Positions 56,652 to 64,000 of a stretch of DNA of 64,000 nucleotides are shown piece after piece. The translations under genes were made by a program, and so were the position numbers. The stretch is from NCBI RefSeq assembly GCF_000500045.1, contig NZ_AYOT01000225.1, positions 62,001 to 126,000 of the forward strand. The letters run 5' to 3'. The notes beneath the pieces were generated by a model. It was not told where the DNA came from. It did not search any database and saw only the letters and a list, made by a program, of their open reading frames with translations. Within the stretch, counting starts at the first letter, position 1; every line of letters begins with the position of its first letter. This stretch comes from Borrelia persica No12. GTDB lineage: Bacteria; Spirochaetota; Spirochaetia; Borreliales; Borreliaceae.

Positions 56652-58391
56652 ATGGATGTTAGAGGAAAAGTAGTAGGGGTTATTGGGAATTTGGTTACTA
56701 TTGAAATAATTGGTACAGTTTCCATGAATGAGATTGTTTTTATTAAAACAGGTGATCGTAGTTTAAAAGCTGAGATAATTCGCGTTAGAGATGGAGAAGT
56801 TGATGCTCAGGTATTTGAAATGACTAGGGGAATTGCTGTTGGAGATGATATTGAATTTACAGATAAGCTTTTAACAGTTGAGCTAGGACCTGGTCTTTTA
56901 AGTCAGGTGTATGATGGTCTTCAAAATCCATTACCAGAACTTGCTATTCAGTGTGGTTTCTTTTTGGAGAGAGGTTTATATTTAAGTGCTCTTGATAGAA
57001 ATAGGAAATGGAGTTTGAATGTAACTGCAAAAGCTGGAGATTTTGTTGTTACTGGAGATTATCTTGGATTTGTTATTGAAGGTACTATTAAACATCAAAT
57101 TATGATTCCATTTGATAAGCGAGGTTCTTATAAAATTACAGAAATAGTTAATAATGGCGATTATACTGTAGATGATAAAATTGCTGTTATTGAGGATGAT
57201 TCTGGTGGTAAGCACATTATTACTATGTCGTTTCATTGGCCTGTGAAAGTTCCAATTACTAGTTATAAAGAGAGACTGATTCCTAGTGAAACTATGGTAA
57301 CTCAAACAAGAATAATAGACACATTCTTCCCAGTTGCAAAGGGTGGTACATTTTGTATTCCTGGGCCTTTTGGTGCTGGTAAGACAGTTCTTCAACAAGT
57401 GACAAGTCGGAATGCTGATGTTGATATTGTAATTATTGCTGCTTGTGGTGAGCGAGCAGGTGAGGTAGTTGAAACCCTTAAAGAATTTCCTGAACTTACA
57501 GATCCAAAAACAGGTAAATCATTAATGGAGAGAACATGTATTATTTGTAATACGTCTTCTATGCCCGTTGCTGCTCGTGAAGCATCGGTTTATACGGCTA
57601 TTACTATTGCTGAATATTATAGGCAAATGGGGCTTGATATACTTTTACTGGCAGATTCAACTTCAAGATGGGCACAGGCTATGAGAGAGATGTCAGGTCG
57701 TCTTGAGGAAATACCGGGTGATGAGGCATTTCCAGCTTATCTTGAGTCTGTTATTGCATCATTTTATGAAAGAGCAGGTGTTGTTGTTTTGAATGATGGT
57801 ACTATTGGATCTGTAACGGTTGGTGGTTCTGTTAGTCCTGCTGGTGGTAATTTTGAAGAACCAGTGACACAGGCAACTTTAAAAGTGGTAGGAGCATTTC
57901 ATGGCCTCTCAAGGGAGAGATCAGATGCTAGAAAGTTTCCAGCAATTAATCCTCTTGACTCTTGGAGTAAATATGGAGGTGTTGTTGGATATGAAAAAAC
58001 AGAATATGCAAGGGCTTTTTTAGTAAAGGGAAATGAAATCAATCAGATGATGAGAGTTGTTGGAGAAGAGGGTGTGAGTATTGATGATTTTATTGTTTAT
58101 TTGAAAGCTGAACTTTTAGATTCATGTTATTTACAACAAAATTCATTTGATAGTGTTGATGCTGCTGTGAGTTCTGAGCGTCAAAATTATATGTTTGATA
58201 TTCTTTATGATATTTTACAGTCGAATTTTAAGTTTGATAATAAATTGGAAGCAAGAGGTTTTATGAATGATGTAAGACAAAATATTTTAGATATGAATCT
58301 TGCTTCCTTTAAGGAAGAAAAGTTTAATAAATTAGAAACTAATTTGACAAATTTATTGCGTTCTAGAAAATTGGATTTTCGAGGTGTGTAA
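56652..58391 (+). CDS. atpA: V-type ATPase catalytic subunit A
   Basis: This subunit hydrolyses or makes ATP in the rotary head. The 579-residue protein has P-loop GPFGAGKT at 238-245, the V-type non-homologous region (about 110-200), GERAGEVVE, and SRWAQAMREMSGRLEEIPG with PAYL. The gene is flanked tightly by DUF2764 and subunit B, whose ATG follows its stop directly. Whether the complex pumps H+ or Na+ cannot be fixed from this subunit. Confidence 0.97.
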   Translation: MDVRGKVVGVIGNLVTIEIIGTVSMNEIVFIKTGDRSLKAEIIRVRDGEVDAQVFEMTRGIAVGDDIEFTDKLLTVELGPGLLSQVYDGLQNPLPELAIQCGFFLERGLYLSALDRNRKWSLNVTAKAGDFVVTGDYLGFVIEGTIKHQIMIPFDKRGSYKITEIVNNGDYTVDDKIAVIEDDSGGKHIITMSFHWPVKVPITSYKERLIPSETMVTQTRIIDTFFPVAKGGTFCIPGPFGAGKTVLQQVTSRNADVDIVIIAACGERAGEVVETLKEFPELTDPKTGKSLMERTCIICNTSSMPVAAREASVYTAITIAEYYRQMGLDILLLADSTSRWAQAMREMSGRLEEIPGDEAFPAYLESVIASFYERAGVVVLNDGTIGSVTVGGSVSPAGGNFEEPVTQATLKVVGAFHGLSRERSDARKFPAINPLDSWSKYGGVVGYEKTEYARAFLVKGNEINQMMRVVGEEGVSIDDFIVYLKAELLDSCYLQQNSFDSVDAAVSSERQNYMFDILYDILQSNFKFDNKLEARGFMNDVRQNILDMNLASFKEEKFNKLETNLTNLLRSRKLDFRGV

Positions 58392-59693
58392 ATGAAGAGA
58401 GTTTATAGTAAGATAGAATCTATTATTGGGAATGTAATAACTGTTATAGCAGAAAATGTTAAGTATGGAGAACTTGCCGTTGTAAAATCTAAAAATACAA
58501 GTTCCTTGGCTGAGGTTATTAAGTTGGATAGAGATAAGGTTTCACTTCAAGTTTATAATGGGACAATAGGTGTTTCAACTTCAGATGAAGTTAAGTTTTT
58601 GGGTCATCCAATGCAAGTGACATTTTCTGAAAATTTACTTGGTAGAATCTTTGATGGAGCTGGTAATCCTAAAGACGGAGGACCACGTCTTGAGGATAAT
58701 TTAATTGAAATTGGTGGACCGTCAGTTAATCCTGCAAAACGTATTGTTCCAAGAAATATGATACGAACTGGAATTCCAATGATAGATGTTTTTAATACTC
58801 TTGTTGAATCTCAAAAATTGCCAATATTTTCTGTGTCTGGAGAACCTTATAATGAACTTCTTTTAAGAATAGCTCTTCAAGCTGAAGTTGATCTGATTAT
58901 TCTTGGAGGAATGGGGCTTAAGAACGATGATTATTTAACATTTAAAGATTCCCTTGAGAAGGGTGGGGCTTTAAGTAGAACAATCTTTTTTGTAAATACT
59001 GCCAATGATCCTGTTGTTGAGTCTTTAATAGTACCTGATATTTCTCTTGCTGTTGCTGAGAAATTTGCTTTGCAGGGAAAAAAGGTGTTGGTACTTTTGA
59101 CTGATATGACCAATTTTGCAGATGCTATGAAAGAAATTGCTATTACTATGGAACAAGTGCCATCTAATAGGGGTTATCCTGGTGATTTGTATTCTCAGCT
59201 TGCAGCTAGATATGAAAAGGCTGTTGATTTTGAAGGTGCAGGGTCAATTACTGTGCTTGCAGTAACTACGATGCCTGGGGATGATGTTACTCATCCAGTG
59301 CCTGATAATACGGGATATATTACTGAGGGGCAATACTATTTAAAGAGAGGCAGAATTGAACCTTTTGGCTCTCTTTCAAGACTCAAGCAAATGGTTAATG
59401 GAAAGACAAGAGATGACCATAGGACGATTATGGATTCAATGATTAAGCTTTATGCATCTTCAAAAGAATCTATAGAAAAAAAAGCTATGGGATTTAATAT
59501 GACAGAGTGGGATGAAAAACTTCTGAAGTACAGTGGTATGTTTGAGAGTAAACTTATGGATTTGTCTCTTAATATTCCTTTAGAAGAGGCTTTAGATTTG
59601 GGTTGGAAGATTCTTTCTAGTTGTTTTGAGCCTAATGAAACGGGAATTAAGACAGAACTTGTGGAGACGTATTGGCCTAAAGAAAAGGATTAA
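58392..59693 (+). CDS. atpB: V-type ATPase subunit B
   Basis: This is the non-catalytic nucleotide-binding subunit of the rotary head. The 433 residues show [39 protein letters not shown] (a degenerate P-loop region, as expected for B), [11 protein letters not shown] and [16 protein letters not shown]. It begins at the base after the A stop; GAGGTG within the end of A serves as the ribosome binding site. D follows two bases later. Confidence 0.97.
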   Translation: MKRVYSKIESIIGNVITVIAENVKYGELAVVKSKNTSSLAEVIKLDRDKVSLQVYNGTIGVSTSDEVKFLGHPMQVTFSENLLGRIFDGAGNPKDGGPRLEDNLIEIGGPSVNPAKRIVPRNMIRTGIPMIDVFNTLVESQKLPIFSVSGEPYNELLLRIALQAEVDLIILGGMGLKNDDYLTFKDSLEKGGALSRTIFFVNTANDPVVESLIVPDISLAVAEKFALQGKKVLVLLTDMTNFADAMKEIAITMEQVPSNRGYPGDLYSQLAARYEKAVDFEGAGSITVLAVTTMPGDDVTHPVPDNTGYITEGQYYLKRGRIEPFGSLSRLKQMVNGKTRDDHRTIMDSMIKLYASSKESIEKKAMGFNMTEWDEKLLKYSGMFESKLMDLSLNIPLEEALDLGWKILSSCFEPNETGIKTELVETYWPKEKD

Positions 59694-59695
59694 AG

Positions 59696-60292
59696 ATGCC
59701 TAAAATTAAGTTAACAAAAAATGAACTTAAGAAACAAAAAGATGAGCTTAAAATGTTTAGTAGGTATTTGCCTACTCTGCAACTTAAAAAGCAACAACTT
59801 TATTTGGAAGTTAAAAAAATTGAGGCTCTTAAAAAAGCGCTAAAGATTGAACAGGATAAGTTAAAAAAAGATATGAAATCTTGGATTGCATTATTTGGTG
59901 AAAAATTTCCTTTTCAAGATTGGATTCAAATTAAAAAAGTGGTAAAGAGTTTTACAAATATAGCAGGTATTACTATTCCTGTATTTGAGTCTGTTGAATA
60001 TGAAGATATTAAACATGATCTCTTATCAACTCCTTATTGGGTAGATAGAGGGATAGAGGCTATTAAGAGCATGCTTAAAATAAATGCAGAACTTAAAGTT
60101 TTAGATGAGCAGACTAATTTATTGGAATTAGAACTTAGTACTACCTCTCAAAGAGTAAATTTATTTGAAAAAGTTATGATTCCTAATGCTAAAATTAATA
60201 TAAAGAAGATTAATGTTTATCTTGGAGATCAACAAACTGCAGCTGTTGTAAGAGGTAAAATGGCAAAAGCTAGTTTGATGAAAAATAGATAA
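59696..60292 (+). CDS. atpD: V-type ATPase subunit D
   Basis: Subunit D is the central rotor shaft, corresponding to F-type gamma. The 198-residue product is two long basic helices, KNELKKQKDELKMFSRYLPTLQLKKQQL at the start and TSQRVNLFEKVMIPNAKINIKKINVYLGDQQ toward the end, typical of this subunit. It lies two bases after B and 10 before I. Confidence 0.93.
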   Translation: MPKIKLTKNELKKQKDELKMFSRYLPTLQLKKQQLYLEVKKIEALKKALKIEQDKLKKDMKSWIALFGEKFPFQDWIQIKKVVKSFTNIAGITIPVFESVEYEDIKHDLLSTPYWVDRGIEAIKSMLKINAELKVLDEQTNLLELELSTTSQRVNLFEKVMIPNAKINIKKINVYLGDQQTAAVVRGKMAKASLMKNR

Positions 60293-60302
60293 GGATGTGT
60301 TA

Positions 60303-62132
60303 ATGATTGTAAAAATGAAAAAGGTTTTACTTTTGACTTTATTAAAATATAAAAGAGAGTCACTTGAGCTTTTAAGAGAATTGGGTGTTGTTCATGTTAA
60401 TTTTTGCAATAGAGTTTCAGAATCTTTACAAAAAGTTATTGAAGAGAGAGGTATTTTAAGTCAGGCTTTGTCTTTACTTGATGATGATTCTGAGGTAAAA
60501 ATTTTAAGTTCTTCAAATGAAAATTTTTTAGATATTGCAAGGCGTATAGTTGGCTTAGGTTCTGAAATCAAAGATTTGAAAGATATGCGTCAATCATTAC
60601 TTCATAAAAAAGATATTATATCTTTTTGGGGGTATTTTTCTGTTGATTTAATTAATAAATTGAAGGAACGCAATATTTATGTACAGTTTTTTAAATCTGG
60701 AATGTCTGAATATAAAAAATTATTGTTATATTCTCAGATTAAAGTTGCTCTTATTAATAATTATAAAGGTACAGCCTATTTCGTAGCTATTAATGATTTT
60801 AAGCAGAAGATAGATGTAGCTGAGGAATATGAATTTGAATTTGATCTTGATTTTATTGAAAATAAGTTAAAAATGATCGATGAAGTTTTAGATCAAAAAT
60901 TAACTCAATTATCGATTCTAAATAAATATAGAGATGTTTTGAGAGATTCAATAAAAGAGTATGAACAAATTATTGAATTTGAACAGGTTATGACTGATAT
61001 GAATGTTGAGTGTGATGAGTTTGTGTATATTACAGGATTTATTCCTGAAGATAAGCAAGAATATCTTCAGAATGCGACTCTTAGTGGTAAATTTGTAGTG
61101 CAGTTTGCAGAACCAGATGATAGTGATTTTGTTCCTACATGTATAAAAAGAAAGGGAATATCTAAGCTTGCTAAACCTATTTTTGATGTTTTAGATACAA
61201 TTCCTGGGTATAAAGAGAGAGATGTTAGTTGTATTTTTATGTTATTTTTCTTTGTGTTTTTTGGAATGATAATTGGTGATGCGGCTTATGGTGTGATACT
61301 TTTGTTAACTGGTGTTGTTCTTAGTTTGATTAGTTTTGTAAAAAATAAACCATTAACTTCTGTTCATGCTTTAATATTTTACTTAAGTATTTCGGCCATA
61401 ATATATGGTTCAATGACTGGTACTTGGTTTGGTAGTGGTCCTTTTTTACTTGACTTATTTCCTATTTTGAAATCTCTTAAGGTTGAGTATTTGACAGGAA
61501 ATAATGGTATGCAGCATGTGATGTTTATATGTTTTACAATAGGTGTTTTGCAAATATCTTTAGCTCGTTTGTGGAATTTTATTCAAAAGGTAAAAGAAAA
61601 GCCACATATACATTCAATTGCTCAAATTGGTTGGCTTATTTTAATGCCTGGACTTTATTATCTTGTCCTGAATTTAATACTTGGAAGTGATAATTTTCCT
61701 ATGTATAGTGTGGTTCTTAATATGATATATGTTGGAGTTATGCTTATTTTTATTTTTGATAAACAGGATGGTTCAAACTTCTTTATGTGTGTACTGAAAA
61801 GTTTTGGAGGCATAATAGAGCAGTTTCTAGCTACTGTTTCAGGATTTGCAGATATAATATCTTATATAAGGCTTTTTGCTGTGGGACTTGCAGGGCTTGC
61901 AATTTCTGATAGTTTTAATAGCATGTCAGCATCTTTACTTAAATCATCTAATATTGGTCTTGTAATAAGTGGCATTATTGTGATACTTTTTGGACACATA
62001 TTAAATATAACATTATCTTTGTTGTCTGTTGTTGTTCATGGAGTAAGACTTAATATGCTTGAATTTTCAAACCATTTGGGTCAAGAATGGAATGGATATT
62101 CTTATAGGCCTTTTAGAAAAATTAAAGACTAG
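60303..62132 (+). CDS. atpI: V-type ATPase subunit I (a-type membrane stator)
   Basis: This subunit provides the ion half-channels facing the rotor ring. The 609-residue protein has a soluble N-terminal half with coiled-coil arms (about 1-300) and a C-terminal half with about seven membrane helices. The essential arginine is in SYIRLFAVGLAG (Arg523), and the late helix contains GHILNITLSLLSVVVHGVRL. ATG 60303 has AAGGA seven bases upstream. K follows after 14 bases. Confidence 0.94.
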   Translation: MIVKMKKVLLLTLLKYKRESLELLRELGVVHVNFCNRVSESLQKVIEERGILSQALSLLDDDSEVKILSSSNENFLDIARRIVGLGSEIKDLKDMRQSLLHKKDIISFWGYFSVDLINKLKERNIYVQFFKSGMSEYKKLLLYSQIKVALINNYKGTAYFVAINDFKQKIDVAEEYEFEFDLDFIENKLKMIDEVLDQKLTQLSILNKYRDVLRDSIKEYEQIIEFEQVMTDMNVECDEFVYITGFIPEDKQEYLQNATLSGKFVVQFAEPDDSDFVPTCIKRKGISKLAKPIFDVLDTIPGYKERDVSCIFMLFFFVFFGMIIGDAAYGVILLLTGVVLSLISFVKNKPLTSVHALIFYLSISAIIYGSMTGTWFGSGPFLLDLFPILKSLKVEYLTGNNGMQHVMFICFTIGVLQISLARLWNFIQKVKEKPHIHSIAQIGWLILMPGLYYLVLNLILGSDNFPMYSVVLNMIYVGVMLIFIFDKQDGSNFFMCVLKSFGGIIEQFLATVSGFADIISYIRLFAVGLAGLAISDSFNSMSASLLKSSNIGLVISGIIVILFGHILNITLSLLSVVVHGVRLNMLEFSNHLGQEWNGYSYRPFRKIKD

Positions 62133-62146
62133 ATAAGGAGAAAATT

Positions 62147-62584
62147 ATGATGGATATAGGTTTAATAGGAGTGAATTCAGCTTTAACTGTTTCTGCAATA
62201 GGTTCAGCTTTGGGAATGGGAGCTGCCGGGAGTGCTGCTATTGGAGCATGGAAGAGATGTTATATGCAGGGTAAACCAGCTCCCTTTTTATTAATTGTTT
62301 TTGTTTCAGCACCCCTTACACAAATAATATATGGTTATATATTGATGAATACTTTAGCAGAGGTAATGACTCAGGCTAATCCTTGGTTATTATTTGGAGC
62401 TGGTTTTGGTGGTGGAGTTGCAATGGCTTTTTCTGCTTTTGCTCAAGGTAAAACTGCTGCAGGGGCTTGTGATGCATTTGCTGAGACTGGAAAGGGATTT
62501 GCGACAAATCTTTTAGTTTTGGGTTTAATTGAATCTGTTGCTCTTTTTGTAATGGTATTCTTGATGATATTTAAATTTGTTTAA
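62147..62584 (+). CDS. atpK: V-type ATPase proteolipid subunit K (c ring)
   Basis: This is the rotor-ring proteolipid. The 145-residue protein has four membrane helices as two fused hairpins, with glycine-rich GSALGMGAAGSAAIG in the first and GAGFGGGVAMAFSAFAQG in the second. The ion-binding carboxylate is Glu129 in the last helix (GLIESVALF). The matching place in the first hairpin is Gln59, so there is one carboxylate per double hairpin, as in V-type rings. AAGGAG precedes ATG; the adjacent second ATG is equally possible. A terminator-like hairpin follows. Confidence 0.95.
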   Translation: MMDIGLIGVNSALTVSAIGSALGMGAAGSAAIGAWKRCYMQGKPAPFLLIVFVSAPLTQIIYGYILMNTLAEVMTQANPWLLFGAGFGGGVAMAFSAFAQGKTAAGACDAFAETGKGFATNLLVLGLIESVALFVMVFLMIFKFV

Positions 62585-62599
62585 ATTCAAGGATTGAGG

Positions 62600-62636
62600 T
62601 ATTAAATTTTCTCGCAATTTGTGAGAAAATTTAATA
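62600..62636 (+). terminator. Hairpin at the end of the V-ATPase operon
   Basis: TATTAAATTTTCTC (62600-62613) pairs fully with GAGAAAATTTAATA (62623-62636) around a nine-base loop, making a 14-bp stem 16 bases after the atpK stop. The T-tail is weak. Confidence 0.65.
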
Positions 62637-62647
62637 TATTTATAAAT

Positions 62648-63625
62648 ATGTTAAGATTCTTTTTATTCCTTTTTATTTTTAGTTTTAATTTGAATTTAAG
62701 TGCATCGGATGTGAAGGAATTCCCACATTGGATTTTGCTTGAAAAGGGTCGGCAACTCATTTATTCTAAAGAAGGATTTGTAAAGTCTAATCTTACTAAT
62801 GCAATAAATTTTTTACAGGAAGCATTGCTTAAAAAAGGAATATATCCAGAAGCCAATTACTATTTGTCTATTGCATATAGCATGATTGGTAATTTTGTAT
62901 TTCAAAAATTACATCTTCAAAGAACTTTAGAAGATAAAGATTATTTATTGGATAAGTCTTTTGAGAAAGATATACTTTTTTCTTTGGCAAAAGTTTCTGA
63001 GATTGAGAATAATTATGTTGATATGATTGATTATTTAAATGAAATTTTAAGTAAGTTTTCACGTGGTGATGATTATTACAATTATCACTATATTGTACAA
63101 AAATATGGGGAGAGTTTAGGTAATAAATTTGATATGTCTTTTTATATAAATTCTTATTTAAAGCAGGTAAGAGGAACATCTGGTATAGATTTTACTTTTA
63201 ATCTTTATAGATTTAATAATTATAGTCTGATAGATACGCATCAATTGTTATCAAAAGTTTATTTAAAGATAAATGCTTATGAGCTTGCAATTACTCATGG
63301 ACTTGTAGCTGTAGTTGGTATTTTAACTAGAATGTATAATTATATTAGCTATTATGAACCTCTTTATGAGTTTAAGAATTTAAGATCTTTTGTACAAAAA
63401 ATAAATCAGTATAGTGATGTTAAATCTGGTTTTGAATCTACAGATTTTTGGGCAATATTATATAATATTGCTTATGCTACTTATATTTATGATGAACATA
63501 AACATAAGTTGAGAGCTTTAGATACTTGGAAATTAATAGTTGATCTTGCTCCTAAATTTTCGCCTTATGTTTTAAAATCAAAGACTCATATTAAAAATTT
63601 TTTGTCTAATAAAAATGTGAATTGA
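62648..63625 (+). CDS. Exported TPR-like protein of unknown function
   Basis: The product (325 residues from ATG 62648) begins with a signal peptide (MLRFFLFLFIFSFNLNLSA, cut before SDV). It is otherwise helical, with TPR-like segments such as FLQEALLKKGIYPEANYYLSIAYSMIG and LSKVYLKINAYELAITHGLVAVVG. No strong ribosome binding site precedes this ATG. A GTG at 62621 is in frame but lies inside the terminator stem. It comes between the V-ATPase operon and lepA. Confidence 0.82.
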   Translation: MLRFFLFLFIFSFNLNLSASDVKEFPHWILLEKGRQLIYSKEGFVKSNLTNAINFLQEALLKKGIYPEANYYLSIAYSMIGNFVFQKLHLQRTLEDKDYLLDKSFEKDILFSLAKVSEIENNYVDMIDYLNEILSKFSRGDDYYNYHYIVQKYGESLGNKFDMSFYINSYLKQVRGTSGIDFTFNLYRFNNYSLIDTHQLLSKVYLKINAYELAITHGLVAVVGILTRMYNYISYYEPLYEFKNLRSFVQKINQYSDVKSGFESTDFWAILYNIAYATYIYDEHKHKLRALDTWKLIVDLAPKFSPYVLKSKTHIKNFLSNKNVN

Positions 63626-63682
63626 CATAAATCAATGTAATTTTCCTAAATATTTTATTTTGAATTTAGGGGAGGTTTAAAA

Positions 63683-64000
63683 ATTAGTTCTTATAAAAAA
63701 AATTTTTGTATTATTGCACATATTGATCATGGTAAATCAACTTTAGCAGATAGGTTTATACAAAAAGCTAAGATAATCTCGGATCGAGACTTTAAAAGTC
63801 AAATTCTTGATAGTATGGATATTGAAAGAGAGAGAGGAATTACCATTAAGAGTCAAGCAGTAACTATTGATTATAAGTGTAGTGATGGCAATATTTATGA
63901 GCTTAATTTTGTAGATACTCCAGGACATGTTGATTTTTCTTATGAAGTTTCAAGAGCAATTTCATCTTGTGAAGGAGCACTCTTACTTATTGATGCTAGT
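63683..64000 (+). CDS. lepA: Elongation factor 4 LepA, 5' part, with a non-standard start
   Basis: LepA is a ribosome-bound translational GTPase that back-translocates or remodels stalled ribosomes. The visible 106 codons run off the window edge and include G1 AHIDHGKST, the switch I ERERGIT and G3 DTPGHVDF. No ATG, GTG or TTG is in frame between the stop TAA at 63647 and the G1 motif. The best start is ATT 63683, with GGGGAGG (63669-63675) seven bases upstream. The following residues SSYKKNF fit the normal short N-terminus of LepA. Confidence 0.93.
   Translation, partial: MSSYKKNFCIIAHIDHGKSTLADRFIQKAKIISDRDFKSQILDSMDIERERGITIKSQAVTIDYKCSDGNIYELNFVDTPGHVDFSYEVSRAISSCEGALLLIDAS

Noticed and set aside
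63622-63627. Perfect TTGACA as the lepA promoter -35
   Set aside because: It overlaps the stop of the previous gene, and no good -10 lies 16-18 bases downstream. Left as possible but unsupported.
63743-63928. Minus-strand 61-codon frame inside lepA
   Set aside because: It is the shadow of the conserved lepA G-domain and has no independent features.
1-64000. tRNA, rRNA, CRISPR, insertion sequences or prophage
   Set aside because: Intergenic regions were read for GC-richer cloverleaf-like segments, spaced direct repeats and transposase-type proteins; none was seen.

Overview
The window is a stretch of spirochaete chromosome from the genus Borrelia in the broad sense (Lyme, relapsing-fever and related clades). 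It is very AT-rich. It opens with a periplasmic flagellin (flaB) ending in VPQYVLSLLR, and the gene order matches, from memory, the block running from BB0147 (flaB) down to BB0088 (lepA) in B. burgdorferi. The short FlaB central region does not by itself fix the species. I see no rRNA, tRNA, CRISPR array, insertion sequence or prophage. This is compact core chromosome, and most genes lie on the + strand.

Layout. 1-4.5 kb: flaB with its own terminator, a glycine betaine/proline ABC transporter (proVWX) and a small opposing yidD. 4.5-10.4 kb: a tripartite RND efflux system (besC-besA-besB) and a small protein that may be PII-like. 10.6-17.1 kb: acyl-CoA ligase, an opposing penicillin-binding protein, hisS and an opposing TPR membrane protein. 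17.2-28.2 kb: a long + strand run starting at a strong promoter, with a TPR protein, a giant TPR-GreA fusion, recA, a ScpA-like protein, rluB-type pseudouridine synthase, cmk, rpsA, a TPR protein, a lipoprotein, a small membrane protein and maf. 28.2-33.3 kb: rpsB-tsf-frr-uppS-cdsA-rseP, which links translation to isoprenoid and phospholipid synthesis and membrane proteolysis. 33.3-36.1 kb: an opposing hemolysin-III-family protein and a MalX/PtsG-like PTS permease. 36.4-39.6 kb: rpsF-ssb-rpsR-rplI-dnaB behind a strong promoter and a structured leader. 39.7-48 kb: a putative outer-membrane protein, thiolase, a PpiC/SurA-type foldase, nusB, a TPR protein, map and htrA. 48-55.4 kb: a phosphoribosyltransferase, an opposing SPOR-like protein and asnS, then murI-rsgA-mutS2 and a hypothetical gene. 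55.4-62.6 kb: a reduced V-type ATPase operon (E, DUF2764, A, B, D, I, K). 62.6-64 kb: a TPR-like exported protein and the 5' end of lepA.

The genes serve osmolyte uptake, efflux, envelope building and quality control (PBP, UppS, CdsA, RseP, HtrA, foldase), translation, replication and repair, and ion or proton pumping. The observations most worth a second look are these: a lepA with no ATG, GTG or TTG start, so that ATT behind a strong ribosome binding site is the likely start; a PTS permease whose EIIB domain lacks the phosphorylatable cysteine; two mutually exclusive hairpins in the rpsF leader; a GGA-loop hairpin at the very 5' end of the flaB transcript; a G8 tract at the start of the gene after besB; and a V-ATPase operon without recognisable C, F or G/H subunits. 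I did not find a clearly new multi-gene system.
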